Positions 40,299 through 51,296 of a stretch of 64,000 nt of DNA are shown here, in pieces. A model generated the notes under the pieces. That model searched no databases, was not told the DNA's origin, and saw nothing but the letters and a program-made list of their open reading frames with translations. Both the position numbers and the translations under genes were made by a program. How positions within the stretch are numbered: the stretch's first letter is position 1; every line of letters starts with the position of its first letter. This stretch comes from Spodoptera frugiperda (taxonomy: Eukaryota; Arthropoda; Insecta; Lepidoptera; Noctuidae): positions 9,678,001 through 9,742,000 of the forward strand of contig NC_064214.1 in the NCBI RefSeq assembly GCF_023101765.2. The letters run 5' to 3'.

Positions 40299-41949
40299 TT
40301 TTTTTTTTTTTTTTTTTAGGGTGGAAAATCATCCAATGACTTCTCCCGCCTTGGGCGAGGCGAGAGGGAGTGTCAGACTCTTACTGACTAAAAACCACCC
40401 CGTTCCTACTCCTGACCTTCGAACCGGAGCCCCGGTAAACCCGCTAGGTAGTCCGCAGCTCCGGATTAGGCATCAGCCCTACTGGGCCCCATCTGTGGTG
40501 GTCTGATGGCTCTTTGAGGCGCGCGCAGAACGCGACGCGCCGCACGCACGGGTCTGGTTCTGGTCGGGCGGCGAGCTACCCTTGCTCGCCGTCCGCAGAC
40601 CCGCACTTACGGTGGCCGGAGATCGTCGCGCGATCCCCGACGCCCGGAGTGTCTCTCGCGACGGCTGGGGCGTGAAGAGGTTCGTTCTCTCACGCGCCCC
40701 GCCTCCTCCTTAGCTAGCATGACTGCTTCGCAGAAGGAGGAGACGGCATCCCAGTCCCCCTCGCTCCGCACCATGGCTTGTATCAGTGCCGGACGCGAGA
40801 GGGCGCCGTCGCCGACCACATCCCTGAGGACACGGCGGTCTCAGCCCACGCAGGGCAGACCGCAAGCGTATGTTCCACCGTGTCCTCCGGGCGGTCTTCG
40901 CAGTGATGACACCCGGGCGTTTCCTCCCGCCCAATCAGAAACAGGAACCTACCGAAGCTTCCATGTCCGGTAAGCACCTGCGTCAGGCGGTAGGTGAGGA
41001 CGCCGTGGCGCCTCTCTAGCCACTCCTCAAAGAGGGGACTTACCGCTGCAATGACAGCGAGCCCAGCCCTCGGTTGCGACAGTCGCTGTTGCCATTCCGC
41101 CATGAGATCGCGCCGGAGCTCATCCCGCCACGCACTAATCTGGCGCGGCAGTGGAGTTTCGCCCCGGCGACGCGCGTCGGCGCGCAAACTAAAGACGCGC
41201 GCGAGCACCTTCGCCTCCAAATCCCACGGCGGGAGTCCGGCAAGGAGGTTAGCCGCCTCTCCGGAGATCGTGCGATATCCGCGGATCACCCGGATGGCCA
41301 TGACCCTCTGGGACGTGAGCAGCGCCCGAGCTGGTCGCCGCATCAGGGTCGGCGCCCACACAGGGGCTCCGTAGAGGGCCATGGACCGCACGATCCCCGT
41401 ACAACCTCCGGCAGGAGGCATTTGCCCCCCGAGGTTGGGCAGGAGCCGCTTAAGCGCAGCCCCCGTCCGTCCCAACTTAGGAGCCAAACGTCGGAAGTGC
41501 TCCACGAAGTTCCATCGACTGTCGAGGACGAGTCCTAGGTACTTCATCGTCGTCTCGACGCCGATGGTAACCCCTCCTGCCGTTATTTGGGACCCATCCG
41601 GAGGTGGCGCGTTCCCGCGGCCATGAAAACACATGGCCTCGGACTTGTGGAGCGCCACCTCGAGTCCCAATTGCCGGATCCTATCAACAACTGTCGCAAC
41701 CGCTCTCGCCATTAAGTTGGCCGCCGCCTGGTGCGACCTCCCGTGCGCTAGCACCAGCGTGTCGTCGGCGTAACAGACTACGCTGACGCCGTTCGGGAGG
41801 TCGGTGCGCAGCACCCAGTCGTAACCAATGTTCCACAGGAGCGGCCCCAAAACCGAACCCTGTGGAACACCGCGCGACATCTCTCGCCGGTTCCACTCAC
41901 CTTGGTGACCGGGGTAGGTGACAACCTTGGTGACCGGGGTAGGTGACAA
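40299..41949 (-). mobile_element. R1-like LINE, copy 2 (5'-truncated), with target duplication
   Basis: Poly(A) as a T run to 40317, then the 3' UTR (40318-40606), then coding sequence to about 41925. The 14-bp target duplication CACTTCTCATGCAT is at 40285-40298 and 41950-41963 (the end bases are shared with the tail and junction). At its 5' end a 25-bp unit (CTTGGTGACCGGGGTAGGTG..) is present twice in tandem (41901-41925, 41926-41950). It is highly similar to copy 1 but truncated about 220 bp further in. Confidence 0.95.
40607..41925 (-). pseudogene. R1-like LINE ORF2 fragment, copy 2
   Basis: Retains motif B (SRGVPQGSVLGPLLW), YADDTLVLAHG and the C-terminal CHHCEDRPEDTVEHTLAVC; motif A is lost by truncation. 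Relative to copy 1, a 2-bp deletion near 41398 and a 1-bp deletion near 41425 cancel each other after a short misread stretch (NLGGQMPPAGGC). A 1-bp deletion near 40839 shifts the frame, so the C-terminus to RGSRDDLRPP (stop at 40607-40609) is in another frame. Not functional. Confidence 0.85.
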
Positions 41950-42125
41950 CACTTCTCATGCATAAGAGTGCGAGTTCAAAGCCTATCAACAGCAAGTACT
42001 AATGTGACTTTTTCCGAGTTATATGTACTTTCTTACATTATTTAGACACCACTTACAAATGGTGGAGGAAATAATCGTGAAAAAACCTGGGTTTATAAGT
42101 TCTAATTATATGTTTGAAATCGCTA

Positions 42126-42868
42126 TCGCATTGCTCTTTCACTGGATTGTGCTATAAAAAATCAAAAACCAAACTTCTTCTAATTCGAAATCAAAAGACA
42201 AGACTATATGTAGCAAATCCATACAGATACAAAACAAGAAAAAGTCCTCAAATAAAGAGACTCGGCAAACCATTAAAATCAGAGCCCAACCCTCATTATT
42301 GTATGAAAGCCATGCATTTCCTTTTCAAAACTATCACACACGTGTTATAATTATGGCACCGTCATTAACCATACGGTTATTAGAGTTCAGTTTCCCGCCG
42401 CTAATTGCACAAAGTTCACTCGGGTATGCTCGTTAAAAGTCGTCAAATTTCGTCGAGACGTCGAGACGGCCGCGTCAGCCCTTTGTAGAAGTTTGAAGTC
42501 ACACTCCGCCCGTGGTTGTTGAGTAGACTTGTGATGTGTCTTTTTGAAATATGGTGTTCTTATGTGGGTTGGTTTGTTATGTCTTCTAACTGAGTTTTGT
42601 TGAGGATGGGGAATTAGGGGAAAGTTGGTTTGTCTTTTTAGGTGGTTGGATATGGAAATTTGGAATTTGATCTGGGAGTTTTGAATGTTTTGCTTCATTA
42701 CTGGTGCTATTGCATTTTCGTATTGTGATGAGCTTGCTTATTCGTTACCATGTTATTGAGTAGTTTACGATAGGATATCATCTAGGATAAAAATATAACT
42801 GCGGTCTGATCCAGCAGGCTCCACTTGTAAGTTTAAAACAAAAAATATGAATGTTAGTAAATAAATAT
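42126..42868. other. No gene; GC-richer patch at 42415-42530
   Basis: Mostly AT-rich. 'TCGTCGAGACGTCGAGACGG' and 'CCGCGTCAGCC' at 42450-42481 stand out; no repeat match and no credible ORF on either strand. Confidence 0.4.
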
Positions 42869-42986
42869 TCCGAAGCTGCGGACAACGTAAGAGGTTACCG
42901 GGTTCCATCCGTCCGGGGATCTGATACTCCCTTTCGCCTTACCCAAGGCAGAAGAAGACAATGAAAGTTTTTCCTTCTCAAAAAAT
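42869..42986 (+). mobile_element. R1-like LINE 3' tail (short copy)
   Basis: Starts 'CCGAAGCTGCGGACAACGTA' (hairpin boundary) and ends 'CCTTACCCAAGGCAGAAGAA', 'TTTTTCCTTCTCAAAAAA'; the middle is deleted. Confidence 0.8.
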
Positions 42987-43495
42987 CTCAATAATTCGTT
43001 TTAAAAAACACCACAAGACTCGAATCTATTTCAGAACACCCTAGAAATAAGAAGGCAAGACATCACTTCACATCATACAAAAAAAAAAACAAAAATCTAA
43101 CCTCTCACCATTTTTCCAACAACAGCACCAAACCTTCAACCGAAAATCGCACCTAATAACCCGAAATTGAATCGACAAAAAACGGATTTCCTTTAAAAAG
43201 ATTTCGAGAACACAGCGTTTATCGGAGAGGGCATTATCATGCATTAAAATTCGGCTTCCAAGCAAATTGTTATCGTCGAAATCTAATGATGTATTTGCAT
43301 CGGAAAGAGTTTCAATCGGGTACTAGACACCCACTTTCAGCAGTTATGTATACGATAAGTTGTTTGAAAGATACTAAGCGTTTAAGCGTACTTTGATTTC
43401 ATGGGCACTTTTGAAGATGATTTTTCTACTGATCTATATACGTACGTATTTCTTAAAATGAAGAAGTGAGAAAACTATAATCGCATTGTTACCTA
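42987..43495. other. No gene seen
   Basis: AT-rich; nothing identified. Confidence 0.45.
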
Positions 43496-43590
43496 TGTCA
43501 CATCATCAGCCAATAAATGGCCACTGCTGACCAAAGGCCTCTTCTCCCACGGAGAAGGTTTAACTATTAATCACCACACTCGCTCAATTC
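43496..43590 (-). mobile_element. SINE-like family S3, 3' end
   Basis: 'TCACATCATCAGCCAATAAA', 'GCTGACCAAAGGCCTCTTCT' and 'CCACGGAGAAGGTTTAACTA'. A separate head fragment, 'GGCCCGGAGGTTTAAGACGC', lies at 43724-43743 in the plus direction. Confidence 0.8.
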
Positions 43591-44142
43591 GGGTTGGAGA
43601 TTTCTTACTATAAGTAAATAAGAAATTATAAGGTCAGGTTTCCTGAAGATATTTTCCTTCACGGTTTATCAGTGGTGTCTAATATGTATATCTCAGAAAG
43701 TAATATTCCGTTGATAAGTTTTGGCCCGGAGGTTTAAGACGCCCATCATAAACCAGTCACCCTATTTACAACTATGTATATACTAAACAAGAAATGCGAA
43801 CTATTTATAACCATTCCTCTTTGTCAAAAACAACGACACCACCTCAAATATAACCAAAGCTACCTTCAACGCTACGGGGAAATACGAGTACAAAAACAAT
43901 ACTTTTATTTTGTTTCCTTATTTGAGAACACACAAATCTCAATTCGATAGAATAAGATGTGAATGAAAGGTTACGACGTTGCCACGCCATGGATCAATGG
44001 GGGTGAATAAATCTGCATAAACGTCTCTCTTGATAGCCGTGACAAATCAATGGTGTTTCGGTATCCTTCTTCGTGATATCTTACTTACAACGCCAAAAAC
44101 AAAAATGGGTTTTGTAATAATAGTTATGAGACAGCATGTAGA
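43591..44142. other. No gene seen
   Basis: AT-rich except for the S3 head fragment at 43724-43743; overlapping short ORFs on both strands at 44030-44266 are not genes. Confidence 0.45.
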
Positions 44143-44212
44143 TTTTTTTAAACATTGCCCCACACTAATATTTTTTCCTGTGTCGTGGGTGTGTTTACAA
44201 ACATACGAATTA
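44143..44212 (-). mobile_element. SINE family S2, 3' end
   Basis: 'TTTTTTTAAACATTGCCCCA', 'TTTTTTCCTGTGTCGTGGGT' and 'TTACAAACATACGAATT' are the reversed S2 3' end. Confidence 0.8.
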
Positions 44213-44269
44213 GGCACGCATTTACTTATTTTGTCGTATAAAAAAACAGTAATTAGATACAATTAATAA

Positions 44270-44456
44270 AAGTTTAGGAGTTAGCAACGTTATTTCTATA
44301 TAACGTAAATAGAAGTAACGTCACGCCATATTTCAAAACAATAATTCTATCGTCGAAAGTATTGTTTCCTGGAAGAAAAATAAAAATACGTAAGTCGAAT
44401 ATTTTAAATTAATTTACGAGTTCAAAATAAAAAATTGTCATCTACACTATCGGTAA
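44270..44456. mobile_element. MITE family M1, partial
   Basis: 'AAGTAACGTCACGCCATATT', 'AGTATTGTTTCCTGGAAGAA', 'TTTTAAATTAATTTACGAG' and the right end 'TTGTCATCTACACTATC' match 47547-47868; the left end is lost. Confidence 0.65.
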
Positions 44457-45021
44457 AGTAAAATAAATTAAAAAAAAGTGCAATCCTAGTGTGTTGTATA
44501 GTTATTTAAACAAATCATTATCTAACTGATGGACTAAACAGATTTTTAATTTCCATACCCCGTCATTATCCCTATTCCTTCGTTATAGAAAAAGCATGTA
44601 ACAAACCTAACACAAAAACCAAAAGCTAACACACATGCAATGATTTACATACATTGTGTATCAAAACTACAGTCTGTTTGTACATCAGAATGAAATCCGT
44701 AGCTTACAATAGGAGAAAAACTACGAAAAACTACAAACATTCTCCATCGGATACTGTGCTAACATTGTTCTGTATAGAAAAGCAACAAAACAGACAAACA
44801 TTGTACTACTTTAGTTCCACCATGATTGATCTGTACCAGTGAGTGCAAAACTAGATTTGGTAGTGAAAATTAACTTCTGGTTTGGGCTAGTTTTGGCTGA
44901 AACTTACTCATACATCAGTATCAGTTTTTATACATCATCATCAGTTCGTTTGTTCTCTGCCTACCCCTTCGAGGATAAAAGGCGTGACGTTGCAGTTCGT
45001 TTCTATCTACTAATATAAGTA
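44457..45021. other. No gene; S1 SINE 3' end at 44954-44997
   Basis: AT-rich. 'TCTCTGCCTACCCCTTCGAG' and 'ATAAAAGGCGTGACGTTGCA' are the 3' end of an S1 SINE with nothing upstream. Confidence 0.6.
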
Positions 45022-45333
45022 TAGGAGAACCATGCTTCGCCACGAATGGCCCGGCTGGACCGGAGTAAGGGCCTAGACCAGGGCCTTATAGAAAACCGAC
45101 ATTATATTATAATAATAATATGCTTGCGTTGTGTGAGTAAAGTTACCGAATACCCAATTACACCCCTCCACAATATTCCCCGATTCCCCAACAACCCTTA
45201 AATTCCTAACTCCCAAAAAGGCTGGTAACGCACATATGTATAACGCCTCTGTTGTTTCGAGTCTCCATTCGCGGTGGCAATTGCTTACCATCAAGTGATC
45301 CGTCTTTTCGTTTACCGGCTTATACTATACAAA
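45022..45333 (-). repeat. LSCS-type repeat, full length
   Basis: 'GAGAACCATGCTTCGCCACG', 'GGCTGGACCGGAGTAAGGGC', 'CAACAACCCTTAAATTCCTA', 'AAAAAGGCTGGTAACGCACA', 'CTTACCATCAAGTGATCCGT' and 'TCGTTTACCGGCTTATACTAT'. Both ends are present. Confidence 0.85.
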
Positions 45334-45680
45334 AAGTGCGACCAAACTCTTCAAATGTTATAAAAATATTGTGTTGAAACATAACATGTTTCTAATTTTA
45401 CACCATAAAAGTAAAACAGGTCGTTTAACTACACTAGATCTTATTAAAGTCATAATGTATGTATGTTTGTATACGTATATTTAAACCGCTGCAAAGGTAT
45501 CCCCTGAAGAGATCAGGCTCAGCATCTACACGCCGTACTCACATTAGAGATGTGACAATAGACTAAAATAATCGAGAAATTTAATCGAGTTAAAATAATC
45601 GATATGAAATTATGTACTTATATATTTTACATGAAGTTACCATTAAGTCTTCAAATGTATTATTATTAAGAGTAATTATC

Positions 45681-45826
45681 TTTTTTTAGGGGAGAAAATC
45701 ATGTAATTACTTCTCCCACCTTGGGCGAGAGGGAGTGTCAGACTCTTACTGACTAAAAACCACCCTGTTCGTACTCCTGCTTTTCGAGCCGGAGCCCCAG
45801 AAAACCTGCTAGGTAGTCCGGATTAG
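45681..45826 (-). mobile_element. R1-like LINE 3' tail (short copy)
   Basis: Poly-T, 'GGGGAGAAAATCATGTAATT', 'CTTACTGACTAAAAACCACC', 'TTTTCGAGCCGGAGCCCCAG' and 'GGTAGTCCGGATTAGA'; 'CAGCT' of the hairpin foot is deleted. The 347 bp before it show nothing. Confidence 0.85.
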
Positions 45827-47070
45827 ACGACTGACTCTAGATAATTCTAGAGTAACATCTCGGAAAATCTCTATCTCTCGTATAATACCTTAAGCTCAAT
45901 CAATATTTTTGTTACTTAAAAAAAATATCAACTATCTAAACTGTTTTGACTATCGATTACAATACATAAAACTATTAACAGCATGCTAAATAACACTCAA
46001 AAGCATAAATAAGATGCTCGTAATATTACCAACACTCACTTTTAGCACAGTCACTACAACAGCGATACAACAAAACTCAAATTACGTAATTAGCTCCCCT
46101 TACCCCAGCACTAGTTAGTTCGTTTACCCTCCTGGGTAATACTAGCGACATAATATGTAAGCTTATTTCCTACCAGCGTTTGTAGCGTTTAGATAGCCGG
46201 AGATAGAATATGGAGGTTAGGAGTACTACCTACTTAGGTAAAAAAAGGGTAACAATGTTATTCTTACTTAAAAACTGTGATAACTTTTAAACATAAAACT
46301 AAGTTATCTATTATCTACATAAAATAAAAACTTATAGCAATTTAAGCCCAAAACAAATAAAAATAAAACCCGTAATTTTCACGTAGGTAATCACTTTAGA
46401 ACGAGCAAACGGGATCACTAAAAATCTGACAGACAAACCACATTAACCTATTGTTTAAAGTTCTTAAAATAAATTATTTTTACTTCGATTTTATTACGAT
46501 TTTATTACAAAAAGTAAATTATTTTAATTATTATAAATAAAACACATTCAATAAAATTCTCTTATTACTTAATAGTACTAGATAATTAATTCCATTGATG
46601 TTTAATCAACTCAATTAATAAAATGTAAGATAGTCCTCCAGTCATCCATTCTCCATGACACCAAACACTGAACTAAAGCGCTGGGAAATCACAGCATAAC
46701 CGATTGTATTCGATGCGAGAATTATTCGATTACAAAATCGATTATTGATTAATTAACGTTGTGAAATTCAGTTTGTTGTGTCCTCTGTTGTTTTTGGTGT
46801 TTAGTTTTGTCTTGGGACTCGTAATAGTGTTATTGAATGGACAATAATTGGTATATTTGTCAGCTTGTTTTGGTGTAATTATGTGTCGTTTAGTTATAGT
46901 AATAAATGGTAACAAAAAAATAGATTGTTTACCAACGTGTAAGATGTTTACTTTCAGAATTTTTAAAGTAAATACTTTGAAATAATGACTGTCTTGTACG
47001 TAAAAATGTTAATAAACTGTACGTTTAAATACGTTTTTTTTTACTCAAAATTACATAATATTTACAACTA
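45827..47070. other. No gene seen (1.2 kb)
   Basis: Very AT-rich; no ORF of note and no repeat recognised. Confidence 0.5.
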
Positions 47071-47212
47071 AACAATAGGCTCACCCCCTATTACACGGGT
47101 CTTATAACACAAATAATGAAAAGTTGATGTACATTAAAGTGGCATTACGTGCCGTAACGTGCTGATGCACCTCTGCCTACCCCTTCGGGGATAAAAAGCA
47201 TGACGATACAGA
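47071..47212 (+). mobile_element. SINE family S1, 3' half
   Basis: 'AATAGGCTCACCCCCTATTA', 'GTGGCATTACGTGCCGTAAC', 'CACCTCTGCCTACCCCTTCG' and 'GGGGATAAAAAGCATGACG'. The head is lost. Confidence 0.85.
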
Positions 47213-47546
47213 CATAGTATTATTGAAATCGTCATGATTAATATTTCAGTCACAACAATAGCAGTTATATTTACAAGCACTAAACAAAACAACTACAATT
47301 TACATCCATCAAATACATAGTTAGATTTGCAATCCAATTTACCACAAAGCTAAAGTACTGGAAAGTGTAAAGGAAAAACTGTCATTTCCATATTTTATTG
47401 GCAAACAAAGAATAAATTGAGTATGACAACAATAATCCGGAAAACGTAAGAAAAATAGTGGTGGCTACACTGTTGACAAGTTTACGATGGACACAGATCT
47501 AGTACACAGTACTAGATGTGACATAGATCCAGTTAATTTTTCCAGC
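47213..47546. other. No gene seen
   Basis: AT-rich; nothing identified. Confidence 0.4.
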
Positions 47547-47868
47547 AATAGGGATGATGACGGGGTATGAAAATTGAAAATGTATTCAGTCCGTCAGTTA
47601 GGTTAATGTTAAAAAAATATTAGATAAGTATTTTTTTATTTTGTGACATAAGATAACAATAGTTATAAATAGATTCAAAGTTATGGATTGGGAGCAAATA
47701 CGTCGTTTCTACGTATCAAATGTAACCAAGAAGTGACGTCATGCGACATTTCAAATCGATATATCTTCGAAAATATTTGTTTCTGTAAGAAAATTGAAAT
47801 ACCGGTCTAATGTTTTAAATTAATCTACAAGACGGACATTAAAATAAAAATTAGTCATCTGCCCTATT
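47547..47868. mobile_element. MITE family M1, full length
   Basis: The left AATAGGGATGATGAC and right GTCATCTGCCCTATT ends are imperfect terminal inverted repeats of 15 bp. 322 bp, non-coding, with a palindromic GTGACGTCATGCGAC-type centre. The reference copy for 13977-14253 and 44270-44456. Confidence 0.85.
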
Positions 47869-48015
47869 CTTATATGATTCACACATGATATCGTACATAC
47901 TATGATAGTCTTCGCAGTGAAATTAGTAGCTTGTGAGACCACTGACTTAGACTTTAATGTTTTGTATAAAATAAAACAGTGTAAAAAAAATACTTAACTA
48001 AAAACCTAATCAATT

Positions 48016-48076
48016 AAACCCGAGACCCCTTCCTCGGTAGTCATGCTTGCGGCCACTAGAGCTGCGAGGGAGTCAC
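48016..48076 (-). mobile_element. SINE family S1, head fragment
   Basis: 'CCCGAGACCCCTTCCTCGGT' and 'GCTGCGAGGGAGTCAC' resemble the reversed tRNA-like head (compare 52218-52296). Diverged. Confidence 0.55.
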
Positions 48077-48104
48077 TATTAAAAATAATGTTGATACTAG
48101 GTTT

Positions 48105-48285
48105 TAAACTGATATGGTCACTAGTAATATCATTAGTATTAGAAACGGGTTATTTACCATGTTTATTAATTTCTATGAGTATGAGTTCATCCGTGATCAC
48201 GGCGCTTGCAACAGTGCCGAAATATCGGAAACCCATATAAATTAATAAACATATCCCGTTTCAAGTTCTAATGATAATGTTGAAA
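48105..48285 (+). repeat. Fold-back repeat K, copy 2
   Basis: The ends 'AGAAACGGGTTATTTACCAT' and 'AATAAACATATCCCGTTTCA' are roughly inverted; the centre holds 'CTTGCAACAGTGCCGAAATA'. It matches 39408-39625 in the opposite orientation. Confidence 0.65.
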
Positions 48286-49435
48286 CTGTTTATATGACAT
48301 AAGATAGAAACCTGATGCTCAATAATCACGCCTAATTTAACCACCAAATCAATAATGCAATTGCCAATAGAAAAATACATACATATAATAACTTTACACC
48401 TGTCTCCCATGGGGGCAGGCAGAGACGCCAATTGCTACAATTCTTACACAATTCAATTGTCTTTTTAATTTCCTATTGCAAAATGTTAATAATTTCACTT
48501 CCAGTTTTTAAATAACTTGTATGTCCGTGGTTTCAACAGGACATTGTTGTTTATGGATGTTCATTTCAGTTTTTATCGCAAATGGCCACGAAACTAGCCA
48601 TTTGTATGTATCCGCCTTATTCCGGTTTCCTCCTTTATGTGGTCTTGCAGCTGAAGAACTTGAGTATTGAGCTTTTTAGCTAGGTAGGATAGGTAATTTG
48701 AGATTAATATAATTTCTGGATAGGTCGAGAAGAAAGTCCAACACCAATGTACAGTTTTACCTTTCGTATGCGGTATATAAGACAACAATAGAAAATACAT
48801 TGTATCTCACGTTGACGTTCCGGCACACAACGGGTTAATATAATGCTATTCGTTCATGGGGACTTTGCCATACTTCATGACCTGCTATTCTAACTCCAAT
48901 TGTTTTATTCTAGTTTGCATTAGGGAGTTTAAATTGGCATTAAGTTCACCATTGTAAAATGTTCATAAAGTGTAAAATAAATAAACAAGGGATCGGAAAC
49001 CTGCTTTCTTTTTTCGAATTTAAAATGAGAATTTACAGCGTTTATTCTGCAACCGCTGTTCTTCTAGCCACAGGCTTAAAACTAAAAAATGTGACGGCAC
49101 TTTCTGGACGAACGAGCAACGTTTTTGTTGCAATTGTACGCACAGAACGTTTTAGAACGCTTACGTTTATATTGGCAACGGTTGCTGCCGCCTTTTTATA
49201 ACGGTTTCACACTTTGTTGCTTTAACTGAGTGTGAGGGAGGATTTTAAATAAAATCGCTGTGTTTTTGTGAGAAAATGTTGCCTGTGTGTGGTTGGAGAG
49301 TTATGTAATGTAATCGAGTCTTTTATTCTTCGGAGTTGATTTACTGTTGTATCGTATTGTGGTACGATTCTGTTGCACCGATACGAACACCATTCCAAAT
49401 TACTTCATTAGGTTTTTTTCTAGTCCTTATCATTA
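48286..49435. other. No gene seen
   Basis: AT-rich. An 80-codon ORF at 48959-49201 has a hydrophobic end and less AT-rich codons around 49040-49195. It has no recognised domain and no splice context, so I leave it uncalled. Confidence 0.4.
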
Positions 49436-49592
49436 TCCGGAGCTGCGGACAATGTAACAGATTACCGGGGCTCCGGCTCAAAGCAGGAGAAGGAACGGGG
49501 TGGTTTTTAGTCAGTAAAAGTTTGACACTCCCTCTCGCCACACGTCACGTCACACGAGAAGTCATAGGATGATTCTCCCCACTATAAAAAAG
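49436..49592 (+). mobile_element. R1-like LINE 3' tail (short copy)
   Basis: Starts exactly at 'CCGGAGCTGCGGACAATGTA' and has 'GGGGCTCCGGCTCAAAGCAG', 'GAACGGGGTGGTTTTTAGTC', ending 'ATAGGATGATTCTCCCCACT' and an A run. Confidence 0.9.
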
Positions 49593-50087
49593 CCCTTATC
49601 ACACACATCTTAGACTTCATATTAACTAATTATGTTTCTTAATTAGAGCTCCAATGTTACTTTAAATAGCATTAAGTGTATTAGACATCGTTTATTATTA
49701 GACATTAAACAATACTTTAGACCTCTAAAACATACCTAAACATCAATAAACCTCATTGTATCCCACATTTCCTTGCCTGGTGCTGAATACATCATTTTTC
49801 TTTCTTTCTTTCTATTTCATTTCCTTCTCACCAAAATACAGTACATTCCTCGAATAGATATTACACTTATGTATATGTAAATCTAATCCAAATGTCAATG
49901 TAAATTAATATCTATACACTGACAAAAAGATTGACTGACTGACAGGCAAATTGATTGCATTTTAGCCACCTAACCCTTTCATTTCGCGTCACTGACATGG
50001 CTCAGTACGGTACAGCTGCGTATTTATGAATGCTTATATTGCTCTGCTCTGAAATAGGATGTGAGTATGTAGGATTGTGTTGCATAG
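49593..50087. other. No gene seen
   Basis: AT-rich; nothing identified. Confidence 0.45.
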
Positions 50088-50133
50088 TTGAATTTTCCAA
50101 TGTAAAAGTTCAAAAATGGCGAGACTGGTTTTT

Positions 50134-50500
50134 TATGGTATAAGCCGGTAAACGAGCAGAGGAATCACCTGATGATAATCAAACGCCGCCGCCTATTGAA
50201 AAAAGTAGGAAATTATGGGTTTCCATAATTTCCCACTTTTTTCAATAGGCCACTGGTGTTTACCAATGGCGTTACAACTACGTTGCCGGCCTTTTGTACG
50301 TTAGGAATTTAAGGTTTTTTGGGGAATCCGAGATTGAGAAGATTGGAAAGGGGGGTAATTGGGCATCCGGTAACCTCTCTTATACATCGAAACACAACGC
50401 AAGCGTTGTTCCACGTTGGTATTCTGTGAGGCCATGGTATCACTCCGATTGAACCGGGCCATTCGTGCCGAAGTATTGCTCTGCCACACTTATTACTACA
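50134..50500 (+). repeat. LSCS-type repeat, full length with an inserted hairpin
   Basis: 'ATGGTATAAGCCGGTAAACG', 'CACTGGTGTTTACCAATGGC', 'GTTGCCGGCCTTTTGTACGT', 'GGCATCCGGTAACCTCTCTT', 'ACGCAAGCGTTGTTCCACGT' and 'GGCCATGGTATCACTCCGAT'. The segment usually reading CATGGACACC is replaced by the hairpin 50192-50249. Confidence 0.85.
50192..50249. repeat. 27-bp inverted repeat with a 4-nt loop
   Basis: The arms 50192-50218 and 50223-50249 (CCTATTGAAAAAAGT..) differ at a single position; the loop is GTTT. It is absent from the second unit of the duplication. Confidence 0.95.
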
Positions 50501-51296
50501 CCCACAAAGTTTACAATACCAATCAAAGTTTACATATTCAAAACAGCAACTCCCAATTATTTCCACACATGGCTCCCAACTGTAGTTTGCACATACGCGT
50601 CTAGGAAGCATACGTCATCAATCACAGCGCGTCTGCAAGCGTCTTGGCCGGGGTAAATCTCTCTTTTTACCCCATGACGTCATTGGGGTAACCTCCCCTT
50701 ACATCACAGATACTGGCATTATCGTGCCTGTTTGTGTTACGGCGTTTTTTTTTATTATTATTTACCTTCGATCCGATCGGTGACTATGGAATAGATTTTG
50801 TAGTAAATTGCGCCGAGGAATTTTCCTATGAGGAATATTTTTGAGAATTTCTCTGTTTTGTTGTTTATAGTAAGAACGTGTTTGCTGATACGTTGAGGCC
50901 TCGGTGATTCGATTGAAATGACAGATGGATATACATAGTAAGATGGATTTGGTATGGGGTGGTAAATAGAAATCTAGAATAAATAAGGAAATGTAAATGT
51001 TTTGGATGTACAACGCTACGTAGCGCAATACGCCCTATGGTTAATAGGCCGGTATGACTTAGCCTATCGGGTGGTTTATTTCCATTCTTAGGTATTATCC
51101 GAATGAATCCACGTCGCCATATACGAGGAAAGAGTCCGTACTATCGCGTCAGCCGCAGATTTGCACGCTTCTATTATCATTTTATTTGAAACTTTATCCT
51201 CACCAGACGATTTATTTATAGGCAACGTTTTAATAACAGTTACGAACAGTCACGTTGTGAATTTTCGACTGTGAAAGTTCAAAAAACGGTGTTCAA

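Larger units (their letters stand above)
40258..42125 (+). mobile_element. SINE-like family S3 split by LINE copy 2
   Basis: The left part 40258-40298 ('GCCCGGAGGTTTAAGACGCC') and right part 41950-42125 ('AAGAGTGCGAGTTCAAAGCC', 'TACTAATGTGACTTTTTCCG', 'AGACACCACTTACAAATGG') read as one continuous S3 element once the LINE is removed. The CACTTCTCATGCAT between head and box B is duplicated on both sides of the LINE. Confidence 0.9.

Noticed and set aside
48959..49201. 80-codon ORF with a hydrophobic C-terminus
   Set aside because: No start context, splice sites, homologous motif or repeat support; kept only as a remark.
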